Source of the DNA: Cyclospora cayetanensis
Taxonomy: Eukaryota; Apicomplexa; Conoidasida; Eucoccidiorida; Eimeriidae
Assembly (NCBI RefSeq): GCF_002999335.1
Contig: NW_020312231.1
Location: forward strand, 1-35,649
Length of the DNA stretch: 35,649 nt
Direction: 5' to 3'
Part shown: one piece after another, positions 1-10,514 of the stretch
Numbering within the stretch: the first letter of the stretch is position 1
Layout of the letters: every line of letters begins with the position of its first letter
Position numbers and translations under genes: made by a program
Notes under the pieces: model-generated
The model's input: only the letters and a program-made list of their open reading frames with translations
What the model was told of the DNA's origin: nothing
Databases searched by the model: none

Positions 1-2
1 GT

Positions 3-3000
3 AATGGTGGTAATGCTGGCATTGCTGTTTCACGGCTAGAAGCGTCAGCAGGAGAAGGACAGCCTTCGTTGGGGGAATTTTCATTTGCGTCTGGCAGAAG
101 GGCGACGATTTCCTCTGAGGCTCTTGCCAAGGCGCGCAGTCTGCTGAGCCTTGAGCATGGGGAGGACAGCAATAGCAGCAGCAATAGCACCAGCAGCAGC
201 AACAACAGCATCAGCAACGGCAACAGGAGCAACAGCGTAAGCGCAAGCCTAAACACAGTCACAGGTACAAGGAGCATTCGCCATACAGGAAGCACAAATA
301 GTGAGGACAGTACGTGTTCACGGAGTGCAGAGGCATCGTTAGCAGAGGCTACCACGTCACCATCACGGTCTGCCGTGATAGAGGCAGCAGCGCCAGCATC
401 CTTCCCCACATCCTCCATGCTAAGGAGTAATTTTCCTGGTTTGCGGAGGCCGTTCGCTGCGGGGGGGCTGCTGCCTGAGCCGATGCGGCAGCGGGGGGGT
501 GGATCTTCAAGGAGAGGCTTTAAGCCTCCGAAGAGACTGAAGGCAGCAGCAGCCGCGTCTTCAGCGCCAGCGTCCCTTAGTTCGCTCTCATCAGGAGCAG
601 CAACACGTATCGCTGCAGGAGCAGCCGCATTCGAAAATAAAACTTCCTTGAGAGGCGGCGATTCCCCCGAGCAAGCACCACAGTCCCGCCCTCTCTGTGC
701 GCTTCCCCGCCGTCGTCTCGACGAGCTTTGGAACCGATTCGCCTATCCCGCGAATTTGTCTGCCGCGCCTTTGCATGAGCGAGCAGCAGTTGCAGCAGTT
801 GCAGCGTCTGCTGCTGCTGCTGCTGCTCCGCAGCGCTGGGTGTTGTCTGCGCTGCCTCTTGGAATTCAACTTGTGGACCCTTCGCGCTGCTGCTTCTGGT
901 CGGCTGCAGATTTTGTCTTTTGCAAGCCGAGTTTTACGGGGCAGATGCTGCTCGGAGGTGCCCCCCAAATATACCAGATGTTTTGCTGTGCCCTTAGAGA
1001 GCAGCAGGAGCAGAAGCCACTCTTCCAGCATCCGTCAGATCGCTCGGAAACCCCCCCCAGCAGCTCCAGCGCGAGTCTTGCGCGCTTCGGATGGCGGTGG
1101 TTCGCCAATCATTTCCGCCTGCTTGCCTTCTTCGGCTGCCTCCGCTGGCGTCAGCAGTGCTTTGTTCAGTCGCAGCGACTTGGATCTTTGGCAGAAAAGA
1201 CACTTCCTCCCCCGCCAAGTCCCCTGACGCTGCTGCGTAGGCTCTTGGTGCGAGCAGCGCGAGAAGCGGAAGGCTGGCGTTCGGCTTTGCGCCGCATCTG
1301 CGAAGGCGACACCCCCGCCGCTATTCCCTTGGCTGTAGGGGTAGTAGGCTGGCGAATAACGGCTCCCCCTGGAGGAGTAGGAGGAGGAGGCCTCTCTGGA
1401 GGCAGCCCTCTCCGCGTTTCTGAGGTCGCGTTGACGGACGGATTTTACTGGATAAGGGGCAAGCCGCTCGACTGCTTCCTCGCTAACGATCTGGGGCGCC
1501 TGTTAGGAGGGGCCTCCCGGCTCTCTGCTGCAGCGGTCTTCGAAGGGAAGACGCAAATCGGAAGCGTTTTCACAGGCTCGTTGCCGCCGATGCGCATGCC
1601 GCGGATGCTGCTGCAGGGAGCCCAGCTAGTGGGAGGGACAGAAGGATTCTGCCCCTTAGAAGCACCTGAGGAGGCTTTTCTGCGGCTCTCCAGCTGCTGC
1701 TGCAGCACGATGTCTGCACAGCTCCCTAAGGGCCTTGGGGCCCTTCGCATTCCCCGGTACTTTTCGCTGCCCCTCAGGCGTCTTCGTCCAGACGGAGGGC
1801 CCCTGCCTCTTGTGGATGTGGTTGTCTTGCGAGTGCTGCCGCCGCACTGCCGTCTGCTGCTGCACCAAGAGAAGCAGAAGCAGCAGCCACAGCAGCTGCA
1901 GCAACGCCCTTGCCTCCTGTCGCTTCAAGAGGGAGAGCTATGGAGAAGCGTCCAGGAGCAGCAGCTGCGTGCCGCCTATGAGGGCCCCCTTGCGGAAGCA
2001 GCAGCGCACCTGCAGCGCTGCCGTGAGGACAGCGTAGCTGCAGCAGAAGCGAGGCGCATGCAAGGGCAGCTACGGCAGAAGCAGCAGGACGCAAAGGAGG
2101 AAGAGGAAGAGGAGGATGACCTCCTAGTGCCCGTAAGGGCGGCAGAGAGGGAGCGGGAAAGGCTCTCGGAGCGCTTCGCCGCTGAAATCGCCGCAGTGCA
2201 GCAGCAGATGACGCAGCAAGTGCGGCTGCTCGTGGTGGATGCCTTACTCCTGCAGCAAGCAGCAGCAGCAGGTGCGACTGCAGCGCAGACAGCAGAGCAA
2301 AATCAAGGCGATCACCAGGACCGCGAGAGTCGTCACCAGCATCGCGGGGGAGCTTTCCCAGCGGGAAAGAAGGGCCTCATGCATGAGGCTCCCGCAGAGA
2401 GCTCCTCTATGAACCCGGGGATGCAAGACTCACAACAGCAGCAACAGCAGCAACAGCAGCAACAGCACAGAGAGCACACTGCTCTGATGCAGCAGCTCAG
2501 GCAGTCTCTTGCTTGGGTACATCTGCCTTGGAGTGTAGACACCGAGGAGCTCCTCAAGGAGGGGCGGCGTGTGCGGCTGCTCAATCTAAGGACGGGAGGC
2601 CCTCCTCCGCAGCTGCTTCCAGGAGCTTCCAGACTGCCTGCTGGTGTGAGCAGTGCTTCTGAAGGCGCTTGCAAGCCTCCGCTATCCGCTGATGCGGCAG
2701 CAACGGCTATCCTTGCGCTGGAGAGAAGACGGCAGGAAAGAGCAGCTCTTGGAGTCTATGTGGGCCTCCCTCGATTGTACCCCACAGGGAGGTGCGGTGA
2801 CACTTCAGGAGGATGCTTTGAGCACATTGCCTTGGCCTTCCTTCCCTTCATGTTTTGTGTCGAGTTTGTCTCGCCGTTCGCCTCGAATGCTTGTCCTTCC
2901 TTCACCTGCGCAATTTCACGTGCCTCTTATGGGCACGCGAGCCACCCCCGCCCCTCCCCATCCCTTACCCCTCCCCCTTAATTCCTCCTGCGCACTCCCT

Positions 3001-4425
3001 GCCGACCAATCGCTCCCTTCTGATTCTCCTCGAGATGCCTGTCCACTCTGGCAGTCTCACTGGCCCTCCTCCTCTGATGCTTCACGCGCAGAGGGGCTCT
3101 CCTGCATCCAATTGAGAGCTCTTCGAGGGGCTTGCCTTTCGAGACATGCTAAATCCAGCTTTCTTCCTTTATCCGGCAGCCGTCCTCCCTCGCCCTCCCT
3201 CGTTCTGTGTGTATCGGTGGGGTCCTCTGTGGATACCACGTCAAGCACAAGCGGCATTCTTCTCCCTACACCTCCTTCCGGGTGCTCTGATTCGTGCATG
3301 ATCGGTGTTTTTTCAGGACCCTCGTAGAGGCAGTAGGCCCCTCTCCCATCCCTCCAGAGCTCCTTGCCCAGCAGCTCCACCAGCAGCCACATCGACAGAC
3401 AGGAGTGCCTTTGCAGGCACTGCCCTTACTCTTACGCCTCCCTGTCTTATCCGAGAGCCACCTTCTCGCCTGTGGCTTTGCGCCGCACACCTTGCGGGGA
3501 AACATCAGAGGCAAAACGCTAGGAGCAGGGGCAACAGCTCCAGCTGCCGCCGAGGAGGCAGAGGCGCGTCCTGCATGGGCCCCCCCCTTGTGGGGCCCCG
3601 ACCTACCGGGAGGGGGGGCCCCAGAGCCGCTGCCCCCGGGGGCCCCGGGGGCCCTCGGCCTCACTGGGGGCCTCCCCTATGACCTTGTGGGTCTCCTGCT
3701 GCACGTCCAGCAGTCCTCGTCACTCCCTGAGGTAATCAGGACATATCCCTCTTAGCAGTTCGCTTTCTATACCTCCTTGTACACCGCGCCACCAGCACCG
3801 TCACAAGCGCTTGCGCAGATTCATCAAGACTGCGTCTTGTGTTCGGGTTACGCAGGATCAACAGAGCCTCCACGAGCATGCACAGGATAAGGACTCGCTC
3901 GCGGGCTCTCCTCCCCTCGAGGGTTCGCTGTTTCTAATGACGGGAGGCCTCCAGATCTGTTGTGTGCAGCTACGCGGGGAGGGGCCTTCTCGAGGTCACC
4001 CTTTCAGTGCGCAGGTTGACAAGTTTCTCGAGCCCGCTCGAGCTGCTCTACAACTACGGCGAGAAAGGCAAGAGGGAAGCCATATCTGTATATGCATTGA
4101 AGGCATCGAGTTTGAGCGGTATGACCTAGCGGCAGGTTTCTGGATTTTTAAGGGAGTGACGCCTTTGCTGCAGCTATCGCTTGGTGCCGTCGCAGTAAAG
4201 GCAGTGCAGCAGCAGCCGCTGCTGGCCAAAGAGGCAAGTGCCCTGCATACTGCGGCTGAAGCAGTAGCGGGATCGTGTGCTTTTGCAGGAAGCACAGCAC
4301 ACGGCCCTAAGAGCTTTGGCCCCCCGTCTCTAGCAGCACCGAGTCGTGCGGCAGATCTGGTTGCCGCAGCAGCAGCCGCGCATAAGCGCGTACTGCGAGT
4401 GACCCTAGATGCTTCGGGGCTGTGA
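3..4425 (+). CDS. BRCA2: BRCA2 homologue, C-terminal part (5' end outside window)
   Basis: RAD51 mediator of homologous recombination in the nucleus. The frame is open from base 3, so the start lies upstream. One BRC repeat is at 75-155: it has the FxxA motif (FSFA) and SGRRATISSEALAKAR. The helical domain follows (about 1070-1310), then OB1 (about 1420-1840) with ALTDGFYW, LQGAQLVGG, CPLEAPEEAFL and RPDGG-PLVDVVVLR, all close to the BRCA2 OB1 pattern. A long Gln/Glu-rich coiled insert (about 1860-2480) stands where OB2 carries the tower, and EELLKEGRRVRLLNLRTGG (about 2543-2600) closes OB2. OB3 is split by introns (YDLVGLLLHVQ, then FLMTGGLQICCVQL). Inferred exons: 3-2791, 3317-3731 and 3856-4425; the last could start at 3796. 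Phases 2 and 0 agree across the joins. Low-complexity Ser/Asn, Ala and Gln tracts interrupt the fold. The domain order makes the identity very likely; exon ends are inferred. Confidence 0.9.
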
Positions 4426-4484
4426 GGCCTTTCGCCCGCCATGTATCATTCCTCTGTATAAAAAAGACCCGCAAAGGCATCACC
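4426..4484. other. Intergenic gap between convergent stop codons
   Basis: Only 59 bases separate the BRCA2 stop (+) from the RRF stop (-). The 3' UTR of each gene must therefore run into the coding exon of the other. A short A run (TATAAAAAAG, 4457-4466) is the only sequence that stands out. Confidence 0.6.
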
Positions 4485-6500
4485 TCACTCAGGAGATAGC
4501 AGGGCTTTCTGCTTGCGCTGGAGAGTGATGACGACTTGAGAAACAAAGGCGTCAGCCTCCCGGTTGACCGCGGCCTGCAGTACGATAGGACATAAATAGA
4601 AGCACTGAGTGAGAGGTGTTTGTTGGCTTTTCGGTGGATGGGAGCTGGCAGATACCGAGCGCGCGAGAGAGAGAAAGAACGAAAGAAAGAAAAAGAGAGA
4701 GAGACAGAGGGGGAGATGAACCCGTATAGAGGATACACACACCGAAAACGAGGCAAAACAGTCCGATATACACATGCGACACACTGCACAGCAGCAGATG
4801 AGGATGAACAGATAGGCGAAGTGACCCGACCCTAAAAAACGTTTATATACAGCTCTACCTCGGCGTACTTACTTCCGTTACTTTTGCCTCGTTTTCGCCA
4901 ATGGCTTTGCTGTCAAGTTTCTGTTTAATGTGCTGAAGGGCCTCGCGCCTTACGGCCCTAAATCGCATTCCATACACATCGCACTCTCTGCTGCTCCTAA
5001 GAAGCGCTGCAGCACTGCACACGTGTATACCCCCGGTAGCGCTGTTTGCTGAAGAAACGGTAGACCGCTGACGCCAGAGACTCACCGAATCGCCACTTTG
5101 GCGGCTTCTGCTGCTTCACGGGCTTTCCGAGCTTCCGACTCTCTGAGGTGTGAGGAGAACGCAGACAGGCATGGGAGAGTTAGCCCAGAGGCAGCAGGTA
5201 TGTGCTTGCTGTAGGGGTCAACGGGAACTCCCCAGCTGACAACAGGGAAGCACGACGCTAGCTGCAGGGGGACCAGGGAGGTGGCAGCCCCCTTCCCCCC
5301 TCCTCATGCGCACAGACATGGCGAAAAAAACTGCGCAGGCACCGCTTGACAGCGAACCAGGAGGTGTATGATAACAAGCATGGGAAAGGGTGCGCGCAGC
5401 AACAAAGGGCCCCAGCTGCAGAGGGTGAAGGGCCTCTAGAGGCGAGCGCACCGCCAATCCCGCGTTAGACTCTGCCGCCGCACCACAAATGCCCTGTACG
5501 CAGAAAGCCCCAGATATCCAGCGGATGCATGCAAGACTAGCGCAGCAAAAAGGACCTTGGCAGCGATGCCAAGGGGAACAGCAGCCTCTCCTTAGACGCG
5601 CCACCAACCTATCCTGCGCGTAGCTTACGGTATAGCCTTGCCGCTAGCGTCCTGCTCCTGCTGCTGCTGCAAGCAAACACTGAAATCTCCTGTGGCGGCC
5701 CGGAGGGCCGTCTCGACTGCAGACGCTGCCGTTGCATCGTGGGGGGTCACCAGCAGTGCAGCAGCACCCCCCAGCGTCTGTATACTCGCCACTGCATGCA
5801 ACGGCTGCGTTTGCTGCGTTTTTTGCTGCTTGAGCTGGTGCCGCCTCGGCTGTCGGGGCTGGGGGTGGTCGCGCCCTGGCTCCTCAGAAACACCTAAGGT
5901 GACCCTCACGTGAGACAAGGCGGCGGGCCTGAGACAGACGGCAGCACATGAGCGTAGTAAACGAGCGTAGTTCAGTCCCTCTTGCAGCCGCGCCTCTTGC
6001 TGCAACTGCGCCTGTGCTTCGGCGGCTGCTTCTTACGTCAGCTGGAGGTTGCCGAGGGTGAGAAAGTGCCGGGTAAGAGCCTCAAGGCAGGCCTCGCATT
6101 TGGGCCTGAGATCCTGCAAGAACTCGGCACGATTCCAGGGGGCGGCCTTGCGCTCCTCCTGGCCTTGGCGATCCGATGCGCTCTGCCGCCTGCCGCAAAG
6201 GGGGGAGACGGTCTCACATGAGGGGCCTTTCTGGAAGGAGGGCGCTCCCGAGAGGGCGAGTCTCGCCAGTCTAAAGGCGTCGGTAGCAGGCTCCATGAAG
6301 GCGCTGACATCCCCAGCACGCCGCCCCGCACGCAGCGCGCTGCTGCGGGTGCTGCAGCTGTAAGTACATCGAGAGAGCAGCCGTTGGCGTGGAATGTGCG
6401 TGCAGATAGCTACAGCGGGTGAGCACTGAGCTCGCCTTGGGATGGCTTCCCCACCAGGAGTAAGAACGCACAGAAGACACCAGATATATACCGTTAACAT
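4485..6500 (-). CDS. frr: Ribosome recycling factor, probably apicoplast-targeted
   Basis: Splits post-termination 70S-type ribosomes together with EF-G. Exons in reading order: 6500-6037, 5928-5629, 5142-5086, 4957-4873, 4574-4485, with phases 2, 2, 2 and 0 in agreement; 331 residues. RRF marks: ALTRHF and PAALSHVRV (domain I helix), PLHAVASIQ, LLVTPHDATAASAVETAL, then EARKAREAAEAAKVAIRAVRREAL, which keeps the Arg-rich VA-R-RR-A signature, and a C-terminal helix ending LQRKQKALLSPE. The chosen ATG at 6500 gives a hydrophobic start (MLTVYIWCLLCVLTPGGEA) followed by about 45 Arg/Ser-rich residues almost without acidic ones, the signal-plus-transit layout of apicoplast proteins. An in-frame ATG at 6581 and an open frame to 6776 are alternatives. 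The RTGR motif of the first helix is replaced by LGNLQL. Convergent with BRCA2. Confidence 0.87.
4664..4716. repeat. GA-rich low-complexity tract
   Basis: Imperfect GAGAGA/GAAAGAAA purine run lying in the last intron of the recycling factor gene (4575-4872). On the gene's strand it is a long pyrimidine tract upstream of the acceptor at 4575-4577 and may help 3' splice-site recognition; that role is inferred. Confidence 0.7.
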
Positions 6501-6581
6501 AAGTAGAACAGGCACTCTGGCCCCCTCCTGGCAGCACTGCTGGAGGCTCTCTCGCCTCCCCGCGGGCGTGGGGGCCGGCAT

Positions 6582-8518
6582 TACGCCAGACAAGAGGCTG
6601 TTTTCTACAGCTCGGGCGCAGTAGGATTCAAACAGTGAGATGGGGGGCCAACAGAGGCCCCCCTCCTCGCTATCCTTGAAGAACGCGGTATCGCGTGGGA
6701 CGCCAAGACTTCTTTTCTGGCTTAGAACATGGGGCGCCTTATGACCAGCGCGCAATGAAGTCCTCCCACCAAACAAGGTAACCTAAAAGCCACCCCCCTA
6801 CCCCCGCCGCCCCTTATCGCTAGACGCGCAATGCGCTGAGCCCCTAGCTCTAAGCCTTCTCTATGCTTGTGCTACACACTCGGCCTCCTTCCCAGTGCGG
6901 CCGCCACTCGCAAGCCGATGCTGAGCTGCATTCCCGAAGCGGCACTACCCGAGTCCGCAAAGAGAGATGGAGATTCTGGATGAACAAGGAGAAAGCTCTG
7001 AATGCTCATTGTCAAAGTTGGTCCGAAAGCCTGGCCAGTGACGCCCCTATTGCAGCCTCTACTGGCCAAGGGCCCCCCCTGTCGAGTCCCACCGACCCAT
7101 TGAGCCCGGTAGGGGCCTTTTAACCTGCCTTCCATGATCGCCAGAAAAATGCATGGCGCTCACAAAAAAGCCTTTACTGGGTGGATTGGAACGTACTGAT
7201 GTGCGGCTGGCGAGGCCTTGTGCCTCTTCTGATAAGGACGGGGCGAATTGAGGCGCCGCTGCCGGGGGGCGGCGTCTGTCTTCGTGACATGGCTAGATGG
7301 TGGTGACCCTCCTAAAGGTCTTTATATCAGAACTAAACAGGGTCACTATGAAAGCTAGAGCTAGCAGCAGAGGCCATAGAGGGCCGTTCTCAGAGAGCCT
7401 TGATAAGTCTCCTTGAATGTCTTGCCTCGTGTATCCGCTGTGCTTCGAGATGGCGCCTTCTGTCTGCATCTCTCACTTCTTCTAGCCCCTTCATCCTTTG
7501 CTGGCTCTTCCTCCGCCGCATCGCGCGCTGCCGCTGCTCCCTGGAACACTTTTCCCAGTGGCCCTTTTACCTTTCGTTTGCTTCTTGCGGGGTCCTCAAC
7601 AGTATGGCATTGGCTCCTTGAAAGGCCATTAGAGGGCACGCCCCTCTTGTCTCACCCATAGACTCCTCACTTATAGTGTGCGTTGAACGCCTGGAAATGC
7701 ACCACAACACGTAAAGACCCTGGGGGCTTCGCCCTTGTCCCGCTGTGTCTTGTACTAGGAAGACTAGAGACGGTAGTTGTGGCAGTCCCACTACTACGGG
7801 CAATATGCGAGCCGAAAATTCCACGTCTCTCGCACTAACCCTATCTCGCTGCTTTCCACTCGCTGCATCGGTCCTTGGCTTGCGCTCAGTGCCTATTCAA
7901 GTGCCTCCGCTCCTACATTTGCAACTCTTCCCAACTGTCCTCGCCTCATGAATTCCCTGCTTTATCGTGTCTCTACATTTGAAGTCCCCCCTACCTACTT
8001 TCCCCTCTACCTTCAGCTCCTGTTCTCCCCCAGCTATAACATACAACCGCAGCCCAGCTGTCAGTCTTAGTCTGCCCTTATCTCTACCTATTTTGGCATC
8101 TGTGCCTGTCGGTATGCTGCCCTCCCTCTATGTACATAGCTACCTCCAGCACCTTCTGCCAAGGCAAACTTTTCCCCTGTGCTTCCCTGTATTCTTCTCC
8201 AACCCCTTTCGATCCCAATGTTCCCCATACTCTCATTTTCCTGTAGCCCGTTCTGTCGTGTGATTCTCTTCCCTCTGCCCTGTTACTCTGCCACGGTATA
8301 CAGCAGATCCCGGCGTCACTGCCCTTCAGGGTACCCGCATCCGGTGGAATCGTTCGCGGTGGTGTTTCCTCCGACCTTCTCGCACTGTCTTCCCCCCCAT
8401 TCTACCCTAAAACCTCTGTTAGCTACTTGACCCCCTGTTTCCCTCCGATCGTGTTCGTGTTATCCCTTCCAAGGCCTCTTGCTTTCTACTTTGCGCTTCC
8501 GCTGGTGCTTGAATATTG
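6582..8518. other. Mostly non-coding stretch upstream of the recycling factor gene
   Basis: Holds the upstream region of the recycling factor gene (-) and the 3' flank of the EF-hand gene (-). From about 7860 to 8420 it is strongly C/T-rich on the + strand with scattered TCCC and CCTCT runs and no stable frame. The only coding candidate is the doubtful ORF at 7390-7690. No RNA gene or mobile-element trace was recognised. Confidence 0.5.
7390..7690 (-). CDS. Doubtful small charged protein, split by very short introns
   Basis: A 50-codon open stretch (7540-7390, ending in TGA) encodes a strongly charged helix (EQRQRAMRRRKSQQRMKGLE, then further Arg/His/Glu-rich residues). It can be joined in phase to 7616-7571 (GANAILLRTPQEANER) and 7690-7656 (RSTHTISEESM) through GT...AG introns of 30 and 39 bases. 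Those introns are far shorter than any other in this window (next shortest about 65-108). Without splicing, an in-frame TAA separates the first two blocks. The product is not recognised; the charge may simply reflect local G/A composition. An ATG at 7629 would give a 69-residue protein if only the 30-base intron is removed. Confidence 0.25.
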
Positions 8519-10056
8519 CTACCGGACTTGAAAGGTGAGCTTGTTGTCGTCACCGACGTGAAGAGCAGCGCGCAGTGCCTGTGCGAGCCCCTCAGACACA
8601 GAACAAACCTCACAAACTCAAGAATGTTAGACGCAGTGACTAAGTGTTTGGGCCCGCCGGAGGGCAAAGCATCATGCAACGCGCCCTGCTTGTGGCGCCA
8701 CCAGAAGTCCAAGGAAGGCCTTCGGTCTGACCGCTTCGTCCACGTTCATCGAGAAATTGTTTTTGAACGCCGCCAACAAATTTTCTGCGTATCCCCAAAC
8801 GCACACAAAGCCTCATTGCTGCTGTTGCAGGCATGGTACGCACTGCACTGCACCAGCCACAATCAGCGTAGTGGCAACAATTGCAGCTGTACGCTCAGCC
8901 CACCAAAGGGGATGGGCGTCGTTAAAGAATCTGCCGAGCCTCCAAGAGCGACCCATACGTCCACTGAGCGCAGCATAGGACAGCGGTGCATCTGGGATGT
9001 GCAGCTACCAGTGTTGTTCGTGCTGCGAAAGGTACTATTGCTGCTATTATGCCTGCTGACGCATATTCTGTTCGTCGTCTTCCTCGTAGCCCTCGGCCGC
9101 TTGCCGCTCAAAAACCCGCAGAAGCTCAGCGAAGTCTGCTCAGCAGGAAAACGACAACAGATACAGGGGATAGCACGTTCATCACCTAGAGATGTTACGG
9201 GAGGGGACGTTGCACTTGTGTGGGGATCTAGGCTACGCTTGCCAGCCGAAAATGCAAAAGCTTCGAGCTCATAGATTCAAGCACCTATCTGTCCACTGCA
9301 GTCTTCCTCTATTTCCGCCATTAGGGAGAAGATAAGGTCGTCGGTGGCGCGGGCACCCAGAATCCCTGAAGGGCAACTCATGAGTGCTTGGAGGGACTGC
9401 TACATTGCTTGGTCTACCCCGTGGCTCATGCGTCATTTCCTGCCTCCCCTCTCTCCCTTCTAAGGGCCCTGTCTTTCCAATCAGTACATTCATGCTGCGC
9501 TAGGCCATGCTATTTTTCGTGTCGAGAGAGCCTCTCAAGACTCTATGAAGTATCAGAGACTTCAGAGGAGTCGGGGCGCCTCCTCAGCCTTTGCGCTGCT
9601 AGTGGCGATAATAGTACTAGCGATAGAAGCAAACAGTAGAGAGACACGGCAAAGATACAAAAGGAGGAGATGAGGTGACTGGCTATAACGGCAAGGCCGA
9701 GGAGTGCAGCCAGGGGTCACCAGCTGAAGAGCAGCGCAATTTGTGATACAAGAAGCTGGCCTATTTTGTAAAGCCGGTTTTCTGCTAACACTTGAAGATG
9801 GTTGGATATGTGTGCGGCCGGCATTATGGGTATGCATTGTTGACGGCTATTCTCAGAAGAACCCTTGCCATGTGCCTGTCAAATCAGTGAATCATGCAGG
9901 CGCGTGCACACTCTGTAGCAGGGGATAAAGGGGCTCGTATTTCTGACCCTGAATTAGCTCCTTAATTTCTGCCCTGCTGAGCGACCCTTCTTTGGGCATC
10001 TCCAGCTCTGCAAGCGCCCTGGCGCAATGCGCGAGTGTGGCTTTGTCAAGTGGCAT
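8519..10056 (-). CDS. Calmodulin-like EF-hand protein, six short exons
   Basis: Inferred exons: 10056-9948, 9365-9285, 9135-9061, 8963-8904, 8784-8732, 8578-8519; phases 1, 1, 1, 1 and 0 agree, giving 145 residues, about calmodulin size. The first half aligns without gaps to calmodulin lobe 1 (KEGSLSRAEIKELIQGILGA; MAEIEEDCSGQIDFAELLRV). EF loop 2 is the only near-canonical one (E-E-D-C-S-G-Q-I-D-F-A-E). The second half has LDVWVALGGSAD, ENLLAAFKNNFSMNVDEA and a degenerate fourth loop (VGDDNKLTFQ). The ALGG plus FSMNVD pattern resembles calmodulin-like proteins of flagella and basal bodies (outer-arm docking or regulatory EF-hand types). That assignment is inference; coccidia make flagella only in microgametes. 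Loops 1, 3 and 4 lack the acidic ligands. Three donors read GTCAGA or GTCAGC. Confidence 0.72.
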
Positions 10057-10514
10057 CCTCACTGCTTCTTACTGCCTAGTCAATTGAAAAGAAAACCGCA
10101 TATCTGTATTCTGATACTCCTCGTTTTCTTGCGGAGTGAAGAGTGCCAATCCAGGGACAAGAGTGAAGGGGGCCTCACTAAGGTGACCCTCCACCACCCC
10201 AGTTGGGGCGTGTAAGGAGCTCATGGCCAAGCGTCATTTTAATCGTATAATATGTGCAGCTCTCAGCTTTATTTATGCATCATTCATTATTCATATTTTT
10301 TTGGTAGCTTAGCAAGGATCCCTCCAATCTCCAACTGAAAAAAGCCTCAAACACACCATTATTAAGGATATACTTGACGTTTCAAAGGAGGGATGGCCAC
10401 GCAAGAAAAGTGCTCATACCTAAACTGTTAGCGCCAGAGTCAGTCCGACAGGTTGGAAGCACGAGAAACAGCGGAAAACTGCCCGCCACAGGAGACGTCA
10501 GTTAAATAAGAAGT
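10057..10514. other. Upstream region of the EF-hand gene and 3' flank of the tRNA
   Basis: AT-richer stretch between the first exon of the EF-hand gene and the tRNA gene. It contains T/A-rich segments (about 10240-10310) and no further exon that I could support. Confidence 0.4.

Noticed and set aside
591..2674. Several reverse-strand ORFs of 60-150 codons across the BRCA2 exon
   Set aside because: They are Cys/Ser/Leu-rich mirror frames of CAG-rich coding sequence, with no motif and no splice logic; the + strand frame carries clear BRCA2 domains.
4958..4996. Upstream acceptor for recycling factor exon 4, adding SSRECDVYGMRF
   Set aside because: It keeps frame but inserts 13 residues into the most conserved helix; the acceptor at 4958 gives AIRAVRREAL, matching the family exactly.
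6033..6035. In-frame TAA in the recycling factor, suggesting stop-codon recoding or a pseudogene
   Set aside because: A 108-base intron (GTAAGA ... GTCTGTCTCAG) removes it and joins the two halves so that the product aligns with RRF domain I.
8516..9274. 252-codon + strand ORF with a hydrophobic segment; its start looked Sm-like (KGELVVVTDV)
   Set aside because: It starts at TTG, lacks further Sm motifs and overlaps five in-phase EF-hand exons on the other strand.
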